From NCBI GenBank assembly GCA_030684415.1, contig JAUXNL010000137.1, positions 1-23,078 on the forward strand: 23,078 nucleotides of DNA. The letters are read 5' to 3'. The stretch is from Moraxellaceae bacterium (lineage in GTDB: Bacteria > Pseudomonadota > Gammaproteobacteria > Pseudomonadales > Moraxellaceae). The first letter of the stretch is position 1. The number at the start of each line of letters is the position of its first letter. Under the pieces are notes generated by a model. That model was given only the letters and a program-made list of their open reading frames with translations, did no database searches and was not told where the DNA came from. Of this stretch, positions 7,255 through 15,439 are shown one piece after another. The position numbers were made by a program, and so were the translations under genes.

Positions 7255-8244
7255 ATGACTGCATCCCTGCCTCCCGCTGAAACGGACTCAGCCTTCTCGC
7301 CCTTGCGCGGTACGCGCCAACTGGTGTCACGCTTGTTCCGCAATCGGCGTTCGGTGGCGCGTGATCTCGGGCTGGTGGCGCGCAATGCCAAATCCCTGCC
7401 CTGGATCGTGTTTCCGCTGCGTTCTGAAAAAGGTGCCCGCCCCGAGTTCGCGCCCGAGAGCTACCAGAGCCGTTGGGAATACATCAGTGTGGTCGGCCAG
7501 ATGGTGTTGCCGGTGGAGCGCGACTCCGCCTCTGAAGGCACGCGCGTGGTGATGCCGCCCAATTATGTTTGGCCACCGGCCGGCAAGAACGCCAAGTGGT
7601 TCTTTCTGAACGGCATCTGCACGGCGCCCGCGATGGCGCTGCTGGAAGCGGAAGAGCTGGCCAAGACCTTTTACCGGCCCATTCACCTGATCCACACGCC
7701 TACCTACGGCGTGGTCTGGGATTTGTGGGATGCCATCACGGCGCGCACGCTGCGCAAGGACGGCAAGCTGTCCCGTCCTGCCTTCAATATCGTCCGGAAT
7801 GCGTTGCTCAGTCATGATCATGTTGTCCTGCTGAGTTATTCGCAGGGCACCATCATTTCCAGCTACATCGTGCGCAAGATACTGAAAGACCCCGAGCTGC
7901 GGCAGCATGCGCACAAGCTCGAGATTTACTGCATGGCCGGCGTCGCCGACAGCATGCATATCGACTACCCGCTGACCACCGAGCACGGTCATCCGGTGCC
8001 CTATGTCGAGCATTTTGCCAATGGCCAGGATTTCTTTGCCCGTATTGGCGTGCTCTCGCATTACTACGCCACGTCTGGCCCTGTGTTTGTGCGCACCGAA
8101 AAGAAAGGTCATATGTTGACCGACCATTACATTCCCGGCATCCGCCGTGGGGATTATTGCCAAGGACGCTCACGCTTGAGCAAGTATGTGGCCGGGAATG
8201 AGCCCGGCGAAAAAGACTATGTCGCTTTTGACCGCCGTCGCTGA
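7255..8244 (+). CDS. Alpha/beta-hydrolase-like protein of unknown function
   Basis: A 329-residue soluble protein. The centre contains HVVLLSYSQGTIISSYIV (189-206), where S196 sits in an SxSxG version of the nucleophile elbow, preceded by a hydrophobic strand and followed by a helix. FFLNGICTA (117-125) could supply the oxyanion region. Histidines near the C-terminus (H286 in KKGHMLTDHY) could complete a triad. There is no signal peptide or membrane segment. ATG at 7255 has CGGAG four bases upstream; the longer in-frame version starts inside the previous gene. It is the last gene of the PP2C unit and is followed by a strong terminator. Hydrolase fold is inferred from motif spacing only; substrate unknown. 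Confidence 0.8.
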   Translation: MTASLPPAETDSAFSPLRGTRQLVSRLFRNRRSVARDLGLVARNAKSLPWIVFPLRSEKGARPEFAPESYQSRWEYISVVGQMVLPVERDSASEGTRVVMPPNYVWPPAGKNAKWFFLNGICTAPAMALLEAEELAKTFYRPIHLIHTPTYGVVWDLWDAITARTLRKDGKLSRPAFNIVRNALLSHDHVVLLSYSQGTIISSYIVRKILKDPELRQHAHKLEIYCMAGVADSMHIDYPLTTEHGHPVPYVEHFANGQDFFARIGVLSHYYATSGPVFVRTEKKGHMLTDHYIPGIRRGDYCQGRSRLSKYVAGNEPGEKDYVAFDRRR

Positions 8245-8297
8245 GAGGCTCACCGCCTGACAGCCAGCTGGCAATCCACTCCATCAGGCCAATAAAG

Positions 8298-8321
8298 AAC
8301 CGCGCATCGCGCGGTTTTTTT
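8298..8321 (+). terminator. Rho-independent terminator after the PP2C unit
   Basis: A perfect 8-bp stem (aaccgcgc / gcgcggtt) with a 3-nt loop runs directly into seven T residues. It lies 53 bases after the hydrolase stop and separates that unit from the kinase/regulator pair. Confidence 0.9.
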
Positions 8322-8452
8322 ATGGGCCTTATGCAGAAATGCACAGCGGTTCGCATTTTTGGCGATGTCGGGCGGCTTGCTTCATCGGCCTGTCATATCG
8401 GCTCACTAGTTTTGCCGGCTCAGGATGAAGCGCATGAACGTCGACGTTGTTG

Positions 8453-9832
8453 ATGTTGGGCGATGCACAGGTGGTGCCCGTTTTCCGTTCACTCAACAGC
8501 GGGGGCATGATGCAGTCGGTAGCCGATGTGCGTTCTCTGGCGCAGCAGGTGATGCCTTTTTCGCCTGACGCGCCGCTCGAAGTGGTCGCCGAGCGTTTTC
8601 TCGGCGCCGAGCTTTCCCCGTATCTGTCGGTGCCGGTGGTGGATGCAGACGGCTATGTGTTGGGCATCATCAGCCGCTATCAGCTCAACGAAATTTACCT
8701 GAAGAAGTTCGGTCGTGATCTCTTCGGTAAGCGTGCCGTCGCGGACTTCATGAAGACGGATTGCCTGCGCGTGGACGTCGGCCATTCGGTGGCCGAAGCC
8801 GCGCAGTACATCGGTGCGCACATGCGCCTGCCCTTGTCCGAGGATTTCATCATTTGCGACGAGGGCCGCTATGTCGGACTGGGGGCCGTGCTCAGCCTGC
8901 TCGGGGCCATGGAGCAGCAAGCGGCGCAGAGTGCGATCGAGTTACGCACGGCCTACCAGCGGCTGCAGTCGTCGCAGGCGCAGTTGGTGCAGTCCGAAAA
9001 AATGGCCTCGCTCGGCCAGATGGTCGCGGGCGTTGCTCACGAGATCAACACGCCGCTCGGCTATGTCAAAAACAATGTCGAGATCATGCGCGAGTTCGGC
9101 GGACAGGCGCGCCAGATTGTGGAGGGCGCCACCGGCCTGGCCGATGCCCTGCTTGACCCTGACGGCAGCGATCTGGCGGTGGCAGAAAAGCTCGCGGCGT
9201 TTGATGAGTTGCGTCAGATGCTGGCGCCGGAGTTGCTGTTCGACGACATGGACAGCTTGTTCAACGACACCTTGTTCGGTCTCGACCAGATTGCTGAGCT
9301 GGTCATGGGTCTGAAAAACTTCAGCCGTCTCGATCAGGCCATGACCGACAGCGTGTCGCTCAATGACTGCGTGAACAATGCGCTGCTGATCGCGCGCAAC
9401 ACACTCAAGAACAAGGTCGATGTCATTCGGCAGCTGGGTGAGCTGCCCGCCATCCGCTGCGCTCCATCGCAGCTCAATCAGGTATTCCTCAATCTGTTCA
9501 CCAATGCCGCGCAGGCCATGGACGGTCCCGGCCGCCTCCTCATCAAGACCTGGGCCGATAGCGGCAAGGTCTGTTTCTCGGTGCAGGACAATGGTCGCGG
9601 CATGACGCCCGAGGTGTTGAAACGGATTTTCGACCCCTTCTTCACGACCAAGCCGGTGGGAGAGGGCACGGGCCTCGGGCTTGCCATCTGCTGGCAGATC
9701 ATCGAGCAACATGGTGGCCGCATCCGTGTCGCGTCCGAAGTCGGGCGCGGCACGCGCTTTCTGATCGAGCTGCCCTGCACACAGGCAGCACCCGCTCCCG
9801 CCATGGCCACACTCGCCGTGACGAATGACTGA
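8453..9832 (+). CDS. Cytoplasmic sensor histidine kinase with CBS-like input region
   Basis: A 459-residue histidine kinase without transmembrane segments. Residues 25-155 resemble a CBS-pair-like region: VPVVDADGYVLGIISRYQL followed by a second repeat with FIICDEGRYVGLGAVLSLL. A coiled linker (155-185) leads to the dimerisation helix SLGQMVAGVAHEINTPLGYV with phospho-acceptor H196. The ATPase domain has the N box (LNQVFLNLFTNAAQAM, 341-356), DNGRGM (379-384), FDPFFTTK (393-400) and GEGTGLGLAI (403-412). An unusually long segment (about 215-280) separates the two phospho-acceptor helices. The start is uncertain: TTG 8447, ATG 8453 or ATG 8507/8510; all keep the domains. Fifteen bases separate it from the response regulator, the likely partner. 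Confidence 0.92.
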   Translation: MLGDAQVVPVFRSLNSGGMMQSVADVRSLAQQVMPFSPDAPLEVVAERFLGAELSPYLSVPVVDADGYVLGIISRYQLNEIYLKKFGRDLFGKRAVADFMKTDCLRVDVGHSVAEAAQYIGAHMRLPLSEDFIICDEGRYVGLGAVLSLLGAMEQQAAQSAIELRTAYQRLQSSQAQLVQSEKMASLGQMVAGVAHEINTPLGYVKNNVEIMREFGGQARQIVEGATGLADALLDPDGSDLAVAEKLAAFDELRQMLAPELLFDDMDSLFNDTLFGLDQIAELVMGLKNFSRLDQAMTDSVSLNDCVNNALLIARNTLKNKVDVIRQLGELPAIRCAPSQLNQVFLNLFTNAAQAMDGPGRLLIKTWADSGKVCFSVQDNGRGMTPEVLKRIFDPFFTTKPVGEGTGLGLAICWQIIEQHGGRIRVASEVGRGTRFLIELPCTQAAPAPAMATLAVTND

Positions 9833-9847
9833 ACAGGAAAAATCTTC

Positions 9848-10789
9848 ATGGACATCAAGCCCAAGGTGCTGCTGGTGGATGATGAAGAGCGCATCCTGCG
9901 CTCGCTCGGTCTGCTACTGCGCATGCAGTATCAGGTGTTTGCCACCAGCGATGGTTTCGAGGCCTTGGCGATTCTGCGCCGTGAAAAAATCCATGTGCTG
10001 ATTTCGGACCAGCGCATGCCGGTGATGAGCGGCAGCGAGCTGCTGCGCCAGGCGCGTGAAGTATCGCCCGACACCGTGCGCATCCTGCTCACCGGTTATG
10101 CCGATGCCGATGCGGCGCTGGCCTCGGTCAATGAAGGGGAAATTTTCCGCTACATCACCAAGCCTTGGGGGCCGAAAGAATTGCGCGACACCATTGCGCA
10201 GGCGGCGGAAATTGCCGTGCGTCTGGAAGGTGCCACCATTGCACCGGTGGTGCCAGTAGCGACAGGCCGACTGACCTGCCTGGTGCTCGACCGTGACGAG
10301 GCAACCTTCCAGGCCGTGCAGGAAGTGATTGGTGCTCATCACGACGTGGTGTGGCGGCAAACCGTGACCGGCGCGCTGCAAGTGCTGGCCAGCCAGCCGG
10401 TGGCGATTCTGGTCACCGAGCTCAGCCTGGGCGACGAAGACCTGTCGGCGATGATCAAGCAACTGAAGCAGGAGCGACCGGAATTGCTCACGCTGATCCT
10501 GACCTGCTTCAAGGACACCTCGCGCCTCGTCGATCTCATCAATCAGGCGCAGGTGTTCCGTTACCTGCCCAAGCCAGTGCGCAAAGGCATGCTCGGGCGC
10601 AGCATCGAGTCGACGATTGCGCGCTATCAGGCAATGACGGCGCGGCCGGTATTGCTGGCCACGCAGACGGTGGAAAAAACACAGGATGTGCTGGAGCAGC
10701 AGGTTGGCAGCAAAGTGGCGGAGTATCTGGCCCGCCTGCGCGGGAAGACGGGGCGGGACAAGACGGGGCTTGCGCAGCCGGTAGCTTGA
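9848..10789 (+). CDS. Response regulator with two receiver domains
   Basis: A 313-residue protein. The first receiver (5-125) is canonical: LLVDDEER (8-15), phospho-acceptor D54 in SDQRMP, T82 in LLTGYAD and K105 in ITKPW. The second receiver (143-260) is divergent: LVLDRDEAT keeps acidic residues D148/D150 and YLPKPV keeps K242, but the acceptor position appears to be glutamate E191 in VTELSLG. No DNA-binding, GGDEF, EAL or HD-GYP domain follows; the last 50 residues are helical with VEKTQDVLEQQVGSKV. The first receiver resembles the RpfG/HupR-type subgroup. Output is probably through protein contacts. An AGGA lies nine bases before ATG. It forms an operon with the kinase upstream. Confidence 0.92.
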   Translation: MDIKPKVLLVDDEERILRSLGLLLRMQYQVFATSDGFEALAILRREKIHVLISDQRMPVMSGSELLRQAREVSPDTVRILLTGYADADAALASVNEGEIFRYITKPWGPKELRDTIAQAAEIAVRLEGATIAPVVPVATGRLTCLVLDRDEATFQAVQEVIGAHHDVVWRQTVTGALQVLASQPVAILVTELSLGDEDLSAMIKQLKQERPELLTLILTCFKDTSRLVDLINQAQVFRYLPKPVRKGMLGRSIESTIARYQAMTARPVLLATQTVEKTQDVLEQQVGSKVAEYLARLRGKTGRDKTGLAQPVA

Positions 10790-10885
10790 AGCAGCCACCG
10801 TGTCGTTGCATGACTTCGCGCTCACTGAGCCTGACCCAGAAGATTTCCGTTGGTCATCGAAGGGCTGGCGAGCTGAGGCGAGGGT

Positions 10886-10937
10886 TTGGGCAACGCTTTC
10901 CTGAGCTTGTCCAAAGGCTCCGGAAAGCGTTGCCCAA
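10886..10937. repeat. Perfect 16-bp inverted repeat in the gap after the response regulator
   Basis: Arms ttgggcaacgctttcc (10886-10901) and ggaaagcgttgcccaa (10922-10937) enclose a 20-base loop, tgagcttgtccaaaggctcc, which itself has a short gagc/gctc stem. The convergent genes on both sides make a bidirectional terminator or a REP-like palindrome possible, but no T-run follows. The loop resembles palindromic intergenic elements containing cctgagcttgtcgaagg that I recall from many proteobacteria. No gene is visible in the rest of 10790-11031. Confidence 0.75.
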
Positions 10938-11031
10938 GCACTCAGGAGAAGGTTGTGGAAGGATTCAGCTTGAACGGCTTTGCGTTTTTCTGAGGCTTCC
11001 CAAGCGGTTCAGGTGTTTGGCGGGCGGCGGC

Positions 11032-12212
11032 TCAGTGCCGCATCCAGAGTTGTTCCTGCCAGACAAAGCCCAGCAGCCAGCGTTCATGACGTTGGCCTGT
11101 GCTGTCGTCCTGTACCCACTCAATGCGCGTCTTCAGGCCGGGTAGTATTTGCCGCGCATAGGCCACATTGAGCTTTTGTGGGTTGTTGCCCGTAGTCGTC
11201 AGGCCCGCCAGTGGGGCGAGCACAGCAGCACCACTCCCGCTCACCGTGTTGGACAGACTCAGTGAGTCATAGCGCAGGCCTATCTCATGGCGGCCGGCCT
11301 TGAACTCGAATGCGTGGCTCATGCCGCGATGGGTGCCGGCCAGATGTGCCAGACGCGTGGATTCGCGAATGTTGCCGTCGACGTCCTGCTGCATCCATTC
11401 GCTGCGCAGGCGAAGGGTTTGCTGGTCGGTCAGTTGCCATTGCAGCCGTCCGTTCACGCCGCCGATGCGGGTGTCACCGGTGTAGCGCACATCCGGCACG
11501 GTAATGGTGGTGCCGCCATGGCTGTGTCCGCTGTCATAGCGGTTGTCTGTACGATTGACGGCGCTGGCCTCCAGCGCGAAGAAACCTGCCGTCAGCGTGA
11601 CTCCTCCGGTTGCAAACGTGATATCGCCGAACACGTCATGCAGTGTTTCTCCCGGCGTTGCCGGGAAGGCATTGCCCTGCCAGCTTTCGATGCCAAGGCG
11701 GATGTCGGCGGGCAGCCGGGCGAGCAAACGCAGGCCATTGTCCTCTAGGTGGCGCCCCCAAAAGGCATCGGCCAGCAGGCTGCTTTCTGCATACAGCCGC
11801 TCTGCAGGATGGTCGTGCAGCAAAGGGCTGAACATCGGGCTCATGCGGCCACCTTCAACGGCAAAACCCGTGCTCTCGCCGCTTGAGCGCCAGCCTGCAT
11901 AAGCGTGTTCAAGGCCAAAATCGCCACCGTCATGACTGCCTGCTTTGAGCAGGGCATACAAGCCGTCATCACGGTGATGGGTCAGCGTGAGGATGGCTTG
12001 ATCCAGCCCCGGGCCGCGCTCGGCCGGCAGCGCATGCCCTCCCATCAGCAGGCCCGGAATCTGCCACGCTTGCGCGGTATTCGCCGCGGCTTCACTGCGC
12101 CATGTCGTGCTCAGGGCCGCATCCAGATGAGTGCCTTTAGCGATGCCAAAGCCATGTGGAAAGGCTACGGCCGGCAACAAGCTGGTCAGCAGGACGAAAG
12201 GCAGAGAATGTT

Positions 12213-12216
<4 letters not shown>
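11032..12216 (-). CDS. Outer-membrane beta-barrel (porin-like) protein of the MbnPH-like cluster
   Basis: A 394-residue exported protein. A signal peptide with a hydrophobic core ends at AVA (16-18). The mature part is rich in alternating hydrophobic/polar strands and Gly/Thr/Arg, for example GIGLRYDSLSLS-like and LQWQLTDQQTLRLRSEW segments, typical of a beta-barrel with roughly 14-18 strands. Histidine-containing patches occur (LLHDHPAERLY, DSGHSHGGTT). The C-terminus does not end in the usual phenylalanine. Its ATG overlaps the TGA of the di-heme enzyme, so it is translated with the copper-protein pair. It may carry the substrate of that pair across the outer membrane, but the family is not recognised, and no TonB box or plug domain is seen. 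Confidence 0.8.
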
Positions 12217-13412
<1,196 letters not shown>

Positions 13413-13425
13413 CTGGAGGCCGGCT

Positions 13426-14331
13426 TCACTGCAGGCTGAACACGGTCTGTGTCAGCGCCGGGGCAGGGACTCCGGTGGTCAGATTCAGGCCCAGTGCGTC
13501 AAAAATCACGCCGCATTCCGGGTCGGTAACACCGGACATGCAGCCCGCCGGGCCACCGCCGTCTTCGGTCAATTTACTGTTGGCCACCAGTGCGGCGTAG
13601 TCCAGACGCACCTTGCTGGTGTTGAGCGTATAGCCCGACAGATTGATGAGTGGACGGTTGTTGTTCGTGCAACTGCCGGTGCCGGTAACAGTGCTGTTAG
13701 TGCAACCGGTGCTGCCGAGATGGATGTTGAAAACAGTATTACTGAAGGCCGGGTCAGTCGGGCGAGTAATGCCACCAGTCGGCTGTACTTCTAGCGTTGC
13801 ATGCTTGTAGCCACTCTGCCAGGCCCAGTGCAGTGCGGCGATGTTCAGCGGTGAGGCGGCGGCAGTGCGGTCACGATGATTCATGGACTGCGGCACACCC
13901 ACGGTGAATTCGAGCCCGGTATACACGGCACTATCGTTAGGAATCTTGCCGGTGACTGTGCTGCCCAGCGTTGTAGTTGGCGCAGGAGTGGCGTCGCACT
14001 TGCCGCCAGTGTGGTCAATCAGTGCCACATTGCCCAACTGGTGAGTGTTCGCGTCCAGTGTGACCGGAGTACTGCTGCCGTCTGCCTTTACCAGTTTCAC
14101 ATCGTGGATGTAGTAGCGGAAGTCACGCACAGGTGCACTGGTGCTCGTGGTGCCGAGTGCTGTGAGGGTGGTGCCACAAGCAATCGGAGTGCTGCCGGAC
14201 ACTGCCTCGAACGCGATGGAAACACTGCGCGTGCTGTTATCAGGAACAGTGACAGTCGTGGTGTCGTCACTGCAGGCGGCTAAAAAGCTGCTGGCGAGTG
14301 CGATGCTGAGAGCGAGGCGGCGTGGGTTCAT
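13426..14331 (-). CDS. MbnP-like copper-protein candidate (four-Cys metallo-mystery family), lipoprotein
   Basis: A 301-residue secreted protein. The signal peptide ends in lipobox LAAC (Cys20), so it is probably membrane-anchored in the periplasm. The mature part has FRYYIHDVKLV (71-81), ALHWAWQSGYKH (166-177), FNIHLGSTGC (201-210), and Cys residues at 52, 112, 210, 221, 264 and 273, the late four matching the four-Cys idea of this family. W169 or W171 in HWAW-GYKH is the candidate tryptophan for modification by the di-heme partner; H152, H168 and H204 are candidate metal ligands. ATG at 14331 is chosen because GGAG is eight bases upstream; the longer frame overlaps the RDD gene. It is first in the three-gene unit. 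Assignment rests on motifs and partner. Confidence 0.85.
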   Translation of the reverse strand: MNPRRLALSIALASSFLAACSDDTTTVTVPDNSTRSVSIAFEAVSGSTPIACGTTLTALGTTSTSAPVRDFRYYIHDVKLVKADGSSTPVTLDANTHQLGNVALIDHTGGKCDATPAPTTTLGSTVTGKIPNDSAVYTGLEFTVGVPQSMNHRDRTAAASPLNIAALHWAWQSGYKHATLEVQPTGGITRPTDPAFSNTVFNIHLGSTGCTNSTVTGTGSCTNNNRPLINLSGYTLNTSKVRLDYAALVANSKLTEDGGGPAGCMSGVTDPECGVIFDALGLNLTTGVPAPALTQTVFSLQ

Positions 14332-14431
14332 GAGGGCGGCTCCATGTCGGAATGGCCGCACTCTAATGAGCAAACTATTTGAAAGCACTGCGGCATGGTG
14401 TCGCAGGCAAGAGGCTCTGCGCCATAAGGCG

Positions 14432-15106
14432 TCAGTCGTTCTTTTCCGCAAACCAGCCAAAAAATTTCCGCTTTTTTTCTTTCGGTGGCGGCGGCAGGCG
14501 CAATACCACCGTGCGGGAAAGCTGGTCATGCCAGCACAGGCGGTGAGGGCTCCAGAGCATCCAGAAATAGTTGGCGAAAAAGCCGGCGAGCACGCTGATC
14601 GCCACGGTTTTGAGATTTTGCTGCGCCACGGTGGTCACGATGCCGCAGACCAGCGGAAAAATGCAGGCGGCGGCGCAGCGTGTAATGGCATCCTGCCAGC
14701 GCGGCAGCAGGCCATCGGTGCGGACTACCTTCAGACGCCAGGTCTGCATGCCGAGGGTTTGTCCGATGCGCGTCCAGAAGTAGCCATAGAACAGCCACGT
14801 CACCAGTACCAGCGCCGGCAGCATCACGTACTGGCGAAAGCTTTCGGAGACGACGGCGAGTTCGTGCGCGCTGGCGGCCTGATCGGGCGTGCCAAGCGGG
14901 ACCAGAAGCCCGCTGGTGATCAGCCAGAGCGCCATGAGCAGCAGGCCGTCGTAGATCATGCAGTAAAGACGCACGCCCATGCCGGCCTGAACCGGGGCAT
15001 CAGCCGGCTGTGTTTCAAGAGCTGGCGGTTCAAGCGGCGGTGTGTTTTGCGGCGCAACAGAAGGGGCTTGTGAGCGTGCCGGGGCAGAGCGTTTCTTTTT
15101 CGGCAC
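14432..15106 (-). CDS. RDD family integral membrane protein
   Basis: A 224-residue membrane protein. Residues 1-43 are a basic, Pro-rich cytoplasmic tail (PKKKRSAPARSQ). The RDD domain follows, with R46 (GVRLYCMIYD), D53, and the final Asp in HDQLSRTVVL (D194). Hydrophobic segments lie around 50-70, 95-112 and 148-186. GQTLGMQTWRLKV (115-127) is the typical loop after the second segment. The family's biochemical role is mostly unknown, with some members linked to ion transport. GTG at 15106 with GAGG six bases upstream is chosen; the frame continues upstream but would run into the tRNA gene. From memory, an RDD gene between lptG and tRNA-Leu is also found in pseudomonads. Confidence 0.88.
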   Translation of the reverse strand: MPKKKRSAPARSQAPSVAPQNTPPLEPPALETQPADAPVQAGMGVRLYCMIYDGLLLMALWLITSGLLVPLGTPDQAASAHELAVVSESFRQYVMLPALVLVTWLFYGYFWTRIGQTLGMQTWRLKVVRTDGLLPRWQDAITRCAAACIFPLVCGIVTTVAQQNLKTVAISVLAGFFANYFWMLWSPHRLCWHDQLSRTVVLRLPPPPKEKKRKFFGWFAEKND

Positions 15107-15167
15107 GGCAGGCCTCGACTGAGGTGGCCGGTCTGGCCGGCCGAAGGGGCAGTGATGAATTCTCCGG

Positions 15168-15254
15168 TGGTGCCGAGAGTCGGAATCGAACCGACACGCC
15201 CTCACGGGCAACGGATTTTGAGTCCGCCGCGTCTACCAGTTCCGCCATCCCGGC
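15168..15254 (-). tRNA. tRNA-Leu (anticodon CAA)
   Basis: Read on the minus strand it begins GCCGGGATGGCGGAA and ends TCTCGGCACCA, with a seven-pair acceptor stem (one G-T pair) and an encoded CCA. The anticodon arm reads GCGGA-CTCAAAA-TCCGT, giving CAA for UUG codons. The T-arm GTCGGTTCGATTCCGAC is perfect, and the long variable arm is typical of tRNA-Leu. Length with CCA is 87 nt. Confidence 0.97.
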
Positions 15255-15268
15255 CGGAGAAGCCGGCG

Positions 15269-15296
15269 ATTATACGGAGCAAGCCGATTCCTGCAA
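15269..15296 (-). promoter_or_regulatory. Promoter of tRNA-Leu
   Basis: A perfect TATAAT (15274-15269) is preceded by TTGCAG (15296-15291) with a 16-bp spacer. The tRNA 5' end lies 15 bases downstream. The segment between the -10 and the tRNA is GC-rich (cgccggc), as in stringently controlled stable-RNA promoters. Confidence 0.7.
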
Positions 15297-15369
15297 TGCC
15301 GATATCCGGCTTTTGTCCGTATTTGCTGCCGCAAGCCTCATGAGTGCGGAGTGCGGATGACCTCGCGCG

Positions 15370-15402
15370 GCGCCCCGCAGGGGCTCGGGGCGCTGTTATA
15401 CT
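15370..15402 (+). promoter_or_regulatory. Putative queA promoter: extended -10 with GC-rich inverted repeat
   Basis: TGt followed by TATACT (15394-15402) forms an extended -10 about 38 bases before the queA ATG. Directly upstream is a perfect 8-bp inverted repeat, gcgccccg / cggggcgc (15370-15377 and 15386-15393), overlapping where a -35 would be. No -35 hexamer is seen. The repeat could be an operator or chance in GC-rich DNA. Confidence 0.45.
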
Positions 15403-15439
15403 GCGCCGCCTTTTTCTGTAGCCCCCAAGCCCTGCCGCC

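Noticed and set aside
10351..11145. 264-residue plus-strand open frame
   Set aside because: It overlaps the response regulator in another frame and runs through the palindrome into the barrel gene; composition is shadow-like.
14141..15073. 310-residue plus-strand open frame
   Set aside because: It lies antisense to the RDD and MbnP-like genes, has no recognisable domain, and is Arg/His/Gln-rich as expected from a shadow frame in GC-rich DNA.
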